This document shows, piece after piece, positions 42,131 through 51,434 of a DNA stretch of 64,000 bases (positions are counted from its first letter, which is position 1; each line of letters opens with the position of its first letter). The position numbers were made by a program, and so were the translations under genes. This stretch comes from JBJENW01 sp051880395 (GTDB lineage: Bacteria > Bacillota > Clostridia > Lachnospirales > Lachnospiraceae), in assembly GCA_051880395.1 (NCBI GenBank), contig JBJENW010000133.1, positions 1-64,000 on the forward strand, given 5' to 3'. The notes under the pieces are model-generated. The model saw only the letters and a list, made by a program, of their open reading frames with translations. It was not told the DNA's origin and did no database searches.

Positions 42131-42175
42131 AAAAAGAGACTTTTGAACCACTTTTTTCCTTCTGGTCCAAAAGTC
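42131..42175 (-). terminator. Terminator between the two subtilase genes
   Basis: GACTTTTGGACC / GGTTCAAAAGTC form a 12-bp stem (one G-U), 14-nt loop, then TCTTTTT in minus-strand RNA. It lies downstream of a promoter-like TTGCAA-17-TAAAAT at 42186-42214 and upstream of the second subtilase's start, so it may either end the upstream gene or attenuate the downstream one. Confidence 0.75.
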
Positions 42176-42185
42176 TTTCCACTCT

Positions 42186-42214
42186 ATTTTACTTGCTTTC
42201 TCTATCCCTTGCAA
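42186..42214 (-). promoter_or_regulatory. Candidate promoter of the downstream subtilase
   Basis: Minus strand: -35 TTGCAA (42209-42214), 17 nt, -10 TAAAAT (42186-42191). The terminator at 42131-42175 follows it within the leader. Confidence 0.5.
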
Positions 42215-42228
42215 GTCAAATTGCTCTT

Positions 42229-45200
42229 TTACTTTGTTTTCTTTTTGACAAAGATCACTTTTATTTTCACATTTTGAGTTGCATACAAGGTTTTCTTTTT
42301 ACCTTTTACTTTTTTCCCATTTACCTGAAACGTCTGTACACGACACCCTTTTTTCGGTGACAAAGATATCGTAATTTTCTCTCCTGGAACGGCTTTCTTT
42401 TTATTCACATTTACCGTACCACTTCCTTTTTTTCCAGTTGTTACTGTATAGATTCCGCTTTTAACTTTCACGGAACGAAGTGATGCCGCATCCGCTTTTT
42501 CCGAGATGCCGATCAGCTGGTTTCCCACCACACTTCCGGCAAATGTATCTGTTGCCAAATTTTCAATGCAATTATATTCCGTCGCCTGATACGTTTTTTT
42601 GGTAGTCAGATAATAAAACGTATCCCCTAATCCGTCCGTTGGAATTCCGGTAAACAGCAGACCCTGTTTGCAAATACCAAGATTTCCGCGATAAATATCA
42701 TATACCGTCTGCTGATAGGTCTGTGTCGTTTTTGTCAACGGTTGCATCCTTGCTCCCTCTTCTTTCCATGTTTTCCCATCAAAACTCAAAAGCTTCGGAC
42801 AATTATTGTCTGCCTGTTTTGCTGCTCCAAGTGCATAGTACAATTTTTTACCGGACTGGATACATTCTCCTGCAGCCCGCCCAGTTGGAAGAGAAGGTGC
42901 TTTTTTCCATTTAGTATTCTTTTTTTCCGGATTACTCGCCACCATAACACTTGTGGATAACTTTCGTTTGCCATAATCATAGCCACCGATCAAGTACAAT
43001 TTTCCATTGTATACACCCAGCGTCATGTCACTGCGATTTTTATAAGCAGAAGGCAATGTTCCCATTTTTGTGTAAGACATTCCGTTCTTTTTCACCGTAA
43101 CAGAAATCAACTGAATTTGCTGATACGCCGAACCGTTGCTTTTTATAGAAAGCAATGCGTACAATTTTCCGTTCAGGCATACCAGATTTGACACCAGATG
43201 ATACTCTTTAAACGATTCTTCATCCTCTTCATAAGCATCTTTTTCACAAAAATAGAGTTCATTTTTTATCTTCACTTTATTTTTTTCCATGCCAAGCTGA
43301 AAAATACTGCCGCTGCTGTCCCGATACAGATACAGATATGTTCCATCCGACACGACTCGCATCTGCTCCGGTTGATCATCCGTGAATGCATTCTCCCATT
43401 GTAACAGCCCTGAATTCTGATAAGCTGTTTTCCCTTTGACCAGATAGCAGGTTTTCTCGCTCGTTCCATAAGCCGTCTTCACGCAAATCTGCACCTGTTT
43501 ATTTTTGTACTCCGCTGCGTTTACAAGCAGTTCATTTGCATTTGTCACTGTTGCTTTTTTCTCTTTCCCATTCATCACAACGGTGGTTGCTTCTTTTTGA
43601 AATCCATATCCTGCGATACGAAGCTGATTTTTTGTAGAAAATACTGCTTCGTATAAAACTGGAGCCGGCGTCTTTAGACCATTAAAATCCAGCATGCCTT
43701 TACATTCTGTTTTTTCCTCTAATTCCTCTGTTTTACTCACACAACTTTTTAACATATTCACTCGTTCCAATGCCGTCAATTTCGGATATGACTCACTCAA
43801 AAGAGCGGCTGCTGCCGTCACACAAGGTGCAGCCATCGATGTACCGTTCGCAAACTCATATTTTCCATATAACTCCTGTTCATTGTTCTCCCCTTTTGTC
43901 ACCCCAAAATCATCCAGATACAGTGTATAATCCCCTTCGTATGCACACACGATCTGAATCACCAGCATTTTTTTCTGAATCGAATCACTCTTATTTGCCG
44001 GAATCGTCTGTGTAATATGATCCCAGTACTGTCCACTTCCGCTTTTTAACACCTGTCCGGATGAAAAATTTCCTAATGTCATCATTCCGTCATTCAGTTT
44101 TCCGGCAGCCTCTTCTGCATCCAGCTCATAGTAAAAGACACTTCCCGGTATCTCTGTCTGATCCGTTGTTTCTGCCACCGCCTTCGTCTGAAAGCTCATT
44201 GTTGCATCTGCTGTCTGATTCGACAGAAGTTCGAACGGAATAGAAGTGTAAATTACATCCCCGCTCTTTACGCCTTTTACTGATACACAAAGTCCCTGTC
44301 CGCCCGCTGAACCAAAATATTCTTCCTGTGTCGCAGCAACTTCCATCTGCACTTCGTTACGGTTTACCTGCAGATTTTTTCGCACCTCTATGCGAAGCGG
44401 ATATCCTGCTTCTTCTGTCACTGCCTGCAGACTTCCATCTTCTGCTCTTTGATAAGATAAAACGGTTTCCCCATCGTAATTTCGATACAAACTACATAGA
44501 CGGTTTCGCAGTTCGTCATCATATATTCCCGGATTAAACACTGGTGTAGTTACACACGAGAGACTGTCACAGCCTGCCGCAGCCAATGTAACTCTCTGTT
44601 TTCCATAATTGGAAAACTGCGCCAATTCTCCTTTTTCGTTGACCGCCGCAACGGAAACGGCATAGGGACTCTCCACCACTGCTGTCTCCCCCGGCTCTAA
44701 ATCTGCCTGTGTGATATTGTCCACATTTTCCGCATCATTTCCGGCAGCAAAAATGCTGAGGGCATTTGCCTGGCCGACTTTCGTTACAACCTCTGCCAAA
44801 ATACGGCTATATCCACCTGTCCAGGAATTATTGACCGCTGTTACCGGAACTCCCAGCTGGATCGCATCATAAATATATTGATATGCTTGGATTGCAAGTG
44901 CTGTATCCCCCAGGCCATCTTCATCCAAAAATTTCAATGCCATGATCTTTGCTTTCTGACAGATTCCACTGATTCCCATCTCATTATTTCCCTCTGCAGC
45001 CAAAATACCGCTGCAGTGCGTTCCGTGTCCGTTATCATCCATCGGATCCGCATCCTCATTTACAAAGTCATATCCATGCTCACCCGGTAAAACCCCCTGG
45101 TAGGGATTCACCCACATATTATTGATAAACTCGGGATTTTGATAATCAATTCCGGTATCAACCACCGCAATCACCTGATCGGTTCCGGTCGTGCCATTCC

Positions 45201-45855
45201 ATACATCAGACAAATGCAGATCCACACCAGGTGTTCCACCGTTTTGTCCTTGATTCTCTAATGCCCACTGTTCTTTTGCATATGAATCCGAAGTCAGATT
45301 GGCCGTATGGCAGAGATAGACCGGTTCCGCCATTAAAATATCGTTTTCCTTTTCTACCTGTCGCAGCATTTGCTCTGTTGATGCATAGTTCGACTCCAAT
45401 ACCCCTACAAGCAGATCCGACTCTTTTTTTTCTGTATTCTCAGTATTCGGATTTATTGAATTTGACCGGTTTTTTTGAGACAATATCGCTTTTTTTTCTC
45501 CAAACTGATAAAAATCTGTCAATTCCATACTTTGCGCTTTTGCAATATGCTCTGCCGCTGCCTGCAGGCCTTTTTCATTTTTTTGTAATGCGTTTTCGCG
45601 AAACAAAACCAAAATTTTTCCCTTTCGATATTCGTCTTCATCCACTTCCTGCTCCTGCGGATCTCCTTGAATTTCTTTCTGCTCATCCGCTGTCTGCTCC
45701 TGCCATCTGTCTGGTGTCTGATCCTGTACCTGTTCGGACTTACTTTCAGATATTTCCTGTGCCAGACCCAAATCTGTTTCTCCGATACACAGACTGGTTA
45801 AAATCGAAATCTGCATCATCCATGCAACCATTTTTTTGCTTGTTTTTCCCCTCAT
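42229..45855 (-). CDS. Secreted subtilase (S8), paralogue without Ig tail
   Basis: 1208 residues, same plan as the gene at 38274-42101. Signal peptide (about 1-33, ending near GLAQE), Gln/Glu-rich propeptide (35-75), Asp in AVVDTGIDYQNPE, His in NGHGTHCSG, Asn in NNSWTGG, Ser in NGTSMAAPCVTAA (Asn for the usual Ser before GTSM). IPT-like domain LRIAGYGFQKE, Kelch-like KLYLIGGYDYGKR and a final KGSGTVNV beta module follow. The Big2-like end of the paralogue is missing. The two genes probably arose by tandem duplication, and their substrate ranges are unknown. Confidence 0.9.
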   Translation of the reverse strand: MRGKTSKKMVAWMMQISILTSLCIGETDLGLAQEISESKSEQVQDQTPDRWQEQTADEQKEIQGDPQEQEVDEDEYRKGKILVLFRENALQKNEKGLQAAAEHIAKAQSMELTDFYQFGEKKAILSQKNRSNSINPNTENTEKKESDLLVGVLESNYASTEQMLRQVEKENDILMAEPVYLCHTANLTSDSYAKEQWALENQGQNGGTPGVDLHLSDVWNGTTGTDQVIAVVDTGIDYQNPEFINNMWVNPYQGVLPGEHGYDFVNEDADPMDDNGHGTHCSGILAAEGNNEMGISGICQKAKIMALKFLDEDGLGDTALAIQAYQYIYDAIQLGVPVTAVNNSWTGGYSRILAEVVTKVGQANALSIFAAGNDAENVDNITQADLEPGETAVVESPYAVSVAAVNEKGELAQFSNYGKQRVTLAAAGCDSLSCVTTPVFNPGIYDDELRNRLCSLYRNYDGETVLSYQRAEDGSLQAVTEEAGYPLRIEVRKNLQVNRNEVQMEVAATQEEYFGSAGGQGLCVSVKGVKSGDVIYTSIPFELLSNQTADATMSFQTKAVAETTDQTEIPGSVFYYELDAEEAAGKLNDGMMTLGNFSSGQVLKSGSGQYWDHITQTIPANKSDSIQKKMLVIQIVCAYEGDYTLYLDDFGVTKGENNEQELYGKYEFANGTSMAAPCVTAAAALLSESYPKLTALERVNMLKSCVSKTEELEEKTECKGMLDFNGLKTPAPVLYEAVFSTKNQLRIAGYGFQKEATTVVMNGKEKKATVTNANELLVNAAEYKNKQVQICVKTAYGTSEKTCYLVKGKTAYQNSGLLQWENAFTDDQPEQMRVVSDGTYLYLYRDSSGSIFQLGMEKNKVKIKNELYFCEKDAYEEDEESFKEYHLVSNLVCLNGKLYALLSIKSNGSAYQQIQLISVTVKKNGMSYTKMGTLPSAYKNRSDMTLGVYNGKLYLIGGYDYGKRKLSTSVMVASNPEKKNTKWKKAPSLPTGRAAGECIQSGKKLYYALGAAKQADNNCPKLLSFDGKTWKEEGARMQPLTKTTQTYQQTVYDIYRGNLGICKQGLLFTGIPTDGLGDTFYYLTTKKTYQATEYNCIENLATDTFAGSVVGNQLIGISEKADAASLRSVKVKSGIYTVTTGKKGSGTVNVNKKKAVPGEKITISLSPKKGCRVQTFQVNGKKVKGKKKTLYATQNVKIKVIFVKKKTK

Positions 45856-45941
45856 AACACGTATCCTCCACTTCTTTATTCTTCAAAAGTGCCTGATATT
45901 TCTGCCTGTCCTGAGTTGTACCACTTTTTTCACAAAAAAAC

Positions 45942-45981
45942 AAAAAAGAGACAGAAAAGAATGACGGTTCTTTTCTATCTC
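45942..45981 (-). terminator. Terminator upstream of the second subtilase
   Basis: Minus-strand RNA: GAGATAGAAAAGAA / TTCTTTTCTGTCTC (14 bp, one G-U) with 6-nt loop, then TTTTTT. An extended -10 (TGTTATAAT, 45983-45991) sits immediately upstream in RNA order, so it can end the radical SAM transcript or attenuate subtilase expression. Confidence 0.85.
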
Positions 45982-46034
45982 TATTATAACAAAAAATTGA
46001 TTCATTTTGGTACTTATTTACTACATTTCTTTTG

Positions 46035-47723
46035 TTATATCTTACATTTTGTAATTGTCGCCTGATGGTCGATCCTGCTTCGATTTTCGTAATCAAATAG
46101 CAGATAATAAGGTTCCTCCTGACGAGCCAAACGTTTTGTTTCTCCCTCCTGCAAAAGTGCATAATGAAACGGTTCCACATGGGAAAGTTTACCCTTTTTG
46201 CAGAACTGATGTGTCACTTGTTTAAAACTCTGCAATGGCACTGCCCAGTCGGGACGGCTTTTTGCATTCTCCCGCGCATACAGATCAAATGTCGCTGCTT
46301 CACAATACCGCTCTATCTCCTTTGGATCTTTCCTTTTTGCAAATTCCAAAAAAATGGAAAATCGCTGCAGACGGGAATGCTTTTGATCAAAATATCCCTG
46401 CTCTTCATAAAATTGACCCAACTCCACAAACATTTCAAAGGCGCTGTCATACTGCTGCTCCAACAGGCGAATCAACATTTGAAATTGTCCGCTGTTATAG
46501 TATACTTCCAGCATTTCCTCCACCTGTTTGATCTTTAACACTTCTGCATAAGAAAGCCAATTTGTACAAAGTACCTCATATGGTGGCTGACTGCTGTATT
46601 TCAAACCATACTCCTGCTGATGCTCATAGATGTAAGACCCCTTCAACACCTTCAAAAATCCAAGTTGCAGCTGTTGAGGCTTCAACGCATAAATTTCATC
46701 AAAAGAATGTGTAAATGTTTCGTAATCCTCATACGGCAGCCCTGCAATCAAATCCAAATGCTGATGGATATTCTTGGGTTTTTTTACTTTTTCTACGATC
46801 GTCTTCACCCGTTTTAAATCCATGGAACGATGAATTTCCTGAATCGTCGCCGGATTTGTGGTCTGCACACCTATTTCCAGCTGTATCAGCCCCGGTCGCA
46901 GTGTTGCCAAAAAAGCAATTTCTTCCTCATCAAGCAGATCTGCCGCAATCTCAAAATGAAAATTGGTGATTCCACGATCGTTTTCTTTCAAAAATTTCCA
47001 GATTTCCATTGCACGTTTTTTCTCACAGTTAAATGTGCGGTCTACAAATTTCACCTGCGGCACTTCCTGTTCAATAAAAAATGCCAGCTCTTTTTTTACC
47101 AGATCCATCGAGCGAAACCGCAGACTCTTTTCGACAGATGACAGACAATAACTGCAGCGAAATGGGCATCCGCGACTCGTCTCATAATAAATGATCTTGT
47201 TTTTGAACTCATCCATATCTTCATAACAAAATGGGATGGTACTCATATCGAGCACCTCCTCCCATTCATTGATCTGAATCGTTCCATTCTCTGTACGATA
47301 GGCCAATCCTTTGATTTCTGAAAGTGCTCCGTCACCATCCACATAATAGGCACAAAGATGTTCGAAAATTTTTTCTCCCTCACCCATCATGATACCGGTA
47401 ACAGCCGGATTTTCTCGCAAAAAAGTTTCTACCTCATAAGACACTTCTGGTCCGCCCAGCCAGATTGGAATGTCCGGACAAATCTTATGAAACTCAACGA
47501 TCAACTCTCTTACATATCTGATATTCCAGATATAACAGGAGAAAAACAACACATCCGGATGCTGTTTATAAATTCCAGCCAGAATGTCCTCTACCCGATG
47601 ATTGATCGTATACTCTGCGAGTGTAATCTGATTTCGATAGCGTTTTGCATATGCCCGCAGACTATAGACAGCCAGATTGGAATGAATATATTTCGCATTA
47701 ATTGCTGTTAATAAAAGCTTCAT
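46035..47723 (-). CDS. B12-binding-domain radical SAM protein (DUF4080 type)
   Basis: 562 residues from ATG 47723 (MKLLLTAINAKYIHSN). Residues about 1-140 form a Rossmann-like cobalamin-binding domain (SNLAVYSLRAYAK, LFFSCYIWNIRYV, WLGGPEVSYE). Residues about 175-400 are radical SAM with YYETSRGCPFRCSYCLSS (C-x3-C-x2-C). The rest matches the DUF4080 tail. The reaction is unknown; members are predicted methyltransferase-type or rearrangement enzymes. An alternative ATG at 47744 would overlap the Hpt gene and lacks a ribosome site. Four nt follow the Hpt stop. Confidence 0.85.
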   Translation of the reverse strand: MKLLLTAINAKYIHSNLAVYSLRAYAKRYRNQITLAEYTINHRVEDILAGIYKQHPDVLFFSCYIWNIRYVRELIVEFHKICPDIPIWLGGPEVSYEVETFLRENPAVTGIMMGEGEKIFEHLCAYYVDGDGALSEIKGLAYRTENGTIQINEWEEVLDMSTIPFCYEDMDEFKNKIIYYETSRGCPFRCSYCLSSVEKSLRFRSMDLVKKELAFFIEQEVPQVKFVDRTFNCEKKRAMEIWKFLKENDRGITNFHFEIAADLLDEEEIAFLATLRPGLIQLEIGVQTTNPATIQEIHRSMDLKRVKTIVEKVKKPKNIHQHLDLIAGLPYEDYETFTHSFDEIYALKPQQLQLGFLKVLKGSYIYEHQQEYGLKYSSQPPYEVLCTNWLSYAEVLKIKQVEEMLEVYYNSGQFQMLIRLLEQQYDSAFEMFVELGQFYEEQGYFDQKHSRLQRFSIFLEFAKRKDPKEIERYCEAATFDLYARENAKSRPDWAVPLQSFKQVTHQFCKKGKLSHVEPFHYALLQEGETKRLARQEEPYYLLFDYENRSRIDHQATITKCKI

Positions 47724-47727
47724 ACTT

Positions 47728-48087
47728 TTAATCCCGATTGGCATCTAACACGCGCTGCACATTCGCTTTCTCTGCTGCAACCGCATCATATAGCCCATCT
47801 AATGCATCAAACTGTTTTTCGCGCAGCGGCTCAACAATCTTACAGACTGCATCATATAAATGATGCAGTCCAAGATTTGCAGAGACTCCTTTTAAGGAAT
47901 GCGCACAGTTAAATGCTTCCTCATAATCCAGACTTTCCAGCTTTTCCTTTAATTCTTCAAATGTAGTTTCTTCCATAAATCGCTCCAGACAGCTGACATA
48001 CAATTCTTTGTCATCCATAAAGCGATCCATGATCTCCTCCATGTCTACACCCAGTTCCTGTAATTCCGTAAATAACTGATCTTTCAT
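47728..48087 (-). CDS. Hpt (histidine phosphotransfer) domain protein
   Basis: 119 residues, a four-helix bundle. AHSLKGVSANLG (near residue 62) contains the phosphoacceptor His and the conserved Lys-Gly. No kinase or other domain is present, so it is a free phosphotransfer protein that would link a histidine kinase to a receiver. Its partners are not adjacent; candidates in the window are the REC domains at 14267-17923 and the receiver-like domain at 37091-38260. The start MKDQLF lies 37 nt after the L,D-transpeptidase stop. Confidence 0.88.
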   Translation of the reverse strand: MKDQLFTELQELGVDMEEIMDRFMDDKELYVSCLERFMEETTFEELKEKLESLDYEEAFNCAHSLKGVSANLGLHHLYDAVCKIVEPLREKQFDALDGLYDAVAAEKANVQRVLDANRD

Positions 48088-48124
48088 CTAACCGTCCTCT
48101 TTCTGAATCTCTTTTTCTGCTATT

Positions 48125-49852
48125 CTACATTTGTCCCGCTGTTTGATCTCCTGTCTGATCCGGTGTCTGAACTGCATTCACATGAATGATGCACTGTACT
48201 TTTGTTTCAACACCGCTTGTCGGATTCTTTACACTATAAACAATGGTATAATCGCCGACTTTTGTAAACGTATATTTCTGAGCTGCTTTCTGAGAAATCT
48301 TTGCAAATTCTGTCTCGTCCGGTGCCTTCACTTCCACTGTCACTTTCGATGTCAGATCCTTACCGGATACCAGTTTCGCTTTCACTCCCTTGAGCAGATT
48401 TTGTGTACTGCTGCACTCTACTGTGATTTCTTTCGAAATACCGGTCAACTTCGGTGCTTTTGTATCCTGTACTTTAACTGTCATATACTTCTTCGTCGTT
48501 TTCTTACCGGTTGGATTTGTACTGCAGTACTGCACTTTGTAAGTACCCATTTTTGTAAATGCATAACTTTTGCTGCTCTTTTCGCTTATCGCTTTGTACG
48601 TCTTTTCTCCCGGTTTGCGTACAGAGATTTTTATATTCTTTGTCAGACTTTTTCCGGAAACAAGTTTTGCTTTTACCCCGGATCGCAGATTCAATTTTCC
48701 TTTATATTCCACTTTCTTCTCTGCTTTTACACCCGAAAGAACCGGAGGTTTTGTATCCTGAACCTTTACTTTTGCAACCACTTTTGTAGTTTTTTTATTG
48801 TTCGGATTCTTTACATAATAGATAAATTTATAGGTTCCAACTTTCTTTAACTGATAATTTCCTTTTGGAACACTGTGCTCTTTTTTCTCACCAGGTCTGA
48901 TCACTTTCAATTTGATCTTTGATGTCAGATTCGTTCCGCTCGCATTTTTGGCTTTCACACCTTTACGCATATTGACATAAGAACGATATTCCCGTACACT
49001 CGTCTTTTTCGAAACACCAGTGATCGTTGCCGGCTTGGTATCGACTACTTTTACGGTTACCGTCGCCGTCGCTGTTCTTCCCATTCCATCTGTGACAGAA
49101 TATTTCACCGTATATGTACCTATTTTTTTTGCATTGACATTACCGGTGCAAACAACTGAAGATGTGATATCATTTCCCAGAGAATCTTTTGCTTTCATGC
49201 CGTTTGGCGCATAGAAACCGGAACCGCATTCAATGGTTCTCGGCACTCCGGATACATCGATTGTCGGAAAGCTGTTCCGATATGGATTCGCCGGATCCGG
49301 ATCCGTCGGGTCCCATCCCATCTTCTGCGAAGCATTGACATGAATTGTCGCCGGTTTTCCAAGCGGATCGTTTGCAGATGTACCATTGATGATCGTTACA
49401 CGCATTCCGGAAGGACAATTGTCATAAATCCACTTCGATGCAGCAACCGTCAGTCTGACACATCCATGAGAAGCCAGTGTTCCCAGTTTGTTATACTGTG
49501 CATAAGATTGTGTCGCTTTATTCTGTGCATAATACCATACAGAATGGAATAGCACGCCACCTGTGATACGCGTACAATACTGTCCGTATACATTTCCGTC
49601 TAACACATGCCAGACATATTTATTACTCGTATAGAACGTACCGATCGGTGTGGCATTTCCTGCAGAACAGGTAAATGCTTTCACCGGCTGTCCACTGCTG
49701 TTAAAAATCGTTACGACGTTCGTTCCCTTATTGACCTGTGCATAATAGGAACCGGCTGCTTCTACTTTCTGTGGGCATAAAGCTGTCACACAGATACATA
49801 AAATCAGCGCAAATAAAAAACACTGCTTTTTTCTGTTACTTGTTTTGCTCAT
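48125..49852 (-). CDS. L,D-transpeptidase with Ig-like repeats
   Basis: 575 residues. Signal peptide 1-32 (FLFALILCICVTALCPQKVEAA). YkuD domain (about 35-160) with LASHGCVRLTVAASKW, holding the catalytic Cys and its His. The remaining part has about four Ig-like repeats of 80-90 residues, each with VKVQDTKPP-type joints and YTVKYS/KFIYYV strands (DUF5011-like). Family knowledge: L,D-transpeptidases make 3-3 peptidoglycan crosslinks or attach proteins. The repeats suggest wall display. It follows the transglutaminase-like gene by 10 nt. Confidence 0.92.
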   Translation of the reverse strand: MSKTSNRKKQCFLFALILCICVTALCPQKVEAAGSYYAQVNKGTNVVTIFNSSGQPVKAFTCSAGNATPIGTFYTSNKYVWHVLDGNVYGQYCTRITGGVLFHSVWYYAQNKATQSYAQYNKLGTLASHGCVRLTVAASKWIYDNCPSGMRVTIINGTSANDPLGKPATIHVNASQKMGWDPTDPDPANPYRNSFPTIDVSGVPRTIECGSGFYAPNGMKAKDSLGNDITSSVVCTGNVNAKKIGTYTVKYSVTDGMGRTATATVTVKVVDTKPATITGVSKKTSVREYRSYVNMRKGVKAKNASGTNLTSKIKLKVIRPGEKKEHSVPKGNYQLKKVGTYKFIYYVKNPNNKKTTKVVAKVKVQDTKPPVLSGVKAEKKVEYKGKLNLRSGVKAKLVSGKSLTKNIKISVRKPGEKTYKAISEKSSKSYAFTKMGTYKVQYCSTNPTGKKTTKKYMTVKVQDTKAPKLTGISKEITVECSSTQNLLKGVKAKLVSGKDLTSKVTVEVKAPDETEFAKISQKAAQKYTFTKVGDYTIVYSVKNPTSGVETKVQCIIHVNAVQTPDQTGDQTAGQM

Positions 49853-49862
49853 TTTTTGCTCC

Positions 49863-51299
49863 TTACTTTACTGTAAATTTTTTTGTCACACTCCATTTTC
49901 CCCATACTCTTTTTTTGTCGACAGTTTTATAGCTGCGCACCCGAATATAATAGGTACTTTTGGTCTTTAGATTTTTTATTGTCTTTTCTGTGACTTTATT
50001 TGATTTTACCAGTACTTTTTGACTGGTTTTAAAATCAGCTTTCTTTGAAAGCATGATTTGATACCCTGTTGCGTTTTTATTCTGTTTATAGCAGATTTTA
50101 ACCTGCTTCTTTCCCGCCTGCAGCTTTGTAATCTTCTGCTGAGCAGGCTTACTGGATGCTGTGCTCTTTGTTGTAGTCGTAGACATTACCGGAACACGAC
50201 TAGAGGATCCACCGGAATCTTTTTTTGCTGTCGGAGAAATACCTTTCCAAAATGATTCTTCTATATGCGAGCCGTTTTGATCTAAGCTGCTTGATCGCAT
50301 CGCTTTATCACTGCGGTTAAAATAGGAATACATACATACTTTTCCCATCTGTCCGTCTAAATCATCCCATGTACAATCGACAGCGTACCAGTTTCCGTAG
50401 AGCTTTACCTTATTCCACTGATGGACTTTACTGGTCACACAGATCGTTGGAATTCCTGCCTTATTGCAAAGCATCTGAAACAGCTGGGAATAGCCGGCAC
50501 ATACAGATTTTTTTGTAAGAATGATACTGTCAATCTGCTGGTTTTCCATCATATTCATGGTATTCGTATCATAAACTGCAGCCTTTGCCACGATATCATG
50601 GGCCTTTTTTTCTTTTGCGATCACAGTTTTTTCTTTTGCGATCGTTGCATCCCAGGACTTCACTTTTTTCTCAATCTTTGTGGTCGTCTTATAACGAGTG
50701 GAACCGTTTCGGTATTTGTTGCTCATACATGCCGCAATCTTTGCCTCACCGTTCGAATACAAGACCTGATTTGTCAAAAAATAATATTGCGGATTTGACA
50801 GGAAAAAGATTTCAAACACCTGTCTTGCCCGGGCTTGCGAAAGCGAACCGATACTGATGCAAGGCAGATAACTGATATTGGAATATCTGTAATAATAATA
50901 ATCTTTTTTTCCTGTTAACGCAGTGATACACTGTTCATCCAGTTTCCGATATAATTTTTTCTCTGCGCTGGAAAGTTTGGAATACGTATAGGTACTCCGA
51001 TATTTTTTCCATGCACTTGCCGATTTTCCTGTCGCACTTTCTTCAAGAACATCAGATTCATCCGGTGTCTGCTCCACAGGTTCCTCTTCGATCAAAACAT
51101 CCTCTGGAACCAAGACTGCACTACATTTCTGCACATCCCCCGTTACATACGTTTGTTTCTGCTGTAAGACCAGTTCTTCTGCAACTACGCTTTCACTTCC
51201 CAATGTAGCGCAGATCAACATAGCACATATAAGCGCGATAATTTTCTTTCCCTTCTCCATCTTTTCCACCGTGTTTTCTGCACGTCCCTTTCTATTCAT
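49863..51299 (-). CDS. Secreted transglutaminase-like protein with fibronectin-type end
   Basis: 478 residues. ATG 51299, or 51260 (MEKGKK) after GGTGGAAAAG. Signal peptide IIALICAMLICATLG. The transglutaminase-like fold is at about 225-335: KKSVCAGYSQLFQMLC (Cys), VTSKVHQWNKVKL (His) and WYAVDCTWDD (Asp) give a full triad. The C-terminal 100 residues form a fibronectin-III-like domain (ITKLQAGKKQVKI ... YYIRVRSY). A Thr/Ser linker joins the two. It likely acts on surface proteins or peptidoglycan peptides. First gene of the unit that continues with the L,D-transpeptidase. Promoter near 51357. Confidence 0.85.
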   Translation of the reverse strand: MNRKGRAENTVEKMEKGKKIIALICAMLICATLGSESVVAEELVLQQKQTYVTGDVQKCSAVLVPEDVLIEEEPVEQTPDESDVLEESATGKSASAWKKYRSTYTYSKLSSAEKKLYRKLDEQCITALTGKKDYYYYRYSNISYLPCISIGSLSQARARQVFEIFFLSNPQYYFLTNQVLYSNGEAKIAACMSNKYRNGSTRYKTTTKIEKKVKSWDATIAKEKTVIAKEKKAHDIVAKAAVYDTNTMNMMENQQIDSIILTKKSVCAGYSQLFQMLCNKAGIPTICVTSKVHQWNKVKLYGNWYAVDCTWDDLDGQMGKVCMYSYFNRSDKAMRSSSLDQNGSHIEESFWKGISPTAKKDSGGSSSRVPVMSTTTTKSTASSKPAQQKITKLQAGKKQVKICYKQNKNATGYQIMLSKKADFKTSQKVLVKSNKVTEKTIKNLKTKSTYYIRVRSYKTVDKKRVWGKWSVTKKFTVK

Positions 51300-51356
51300 T
51301 CTTCTTTATGGTTTCTTATTGCGTTTCTATTCCTGTTTTTATTTATGTCATCCCAA

Positions 51357-51365
51357 ATTATAACA
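51357..51365 (-). promoter_or_regulatory. Extended -10 promoter of the transglutaminase-like gene
   Basis: TGTTATAAT on the minus strand, a TGn-extended -10 with no clear -35 at 17 nt. Confidence 0.5.
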
Positions 51366-51434
51366 TATTTTTCTGCAGACGTCTTGCCTTTTTTTCTATA
51401 CAGTATGCCGGGTTTCGAAAAACATTCCGCGTTT

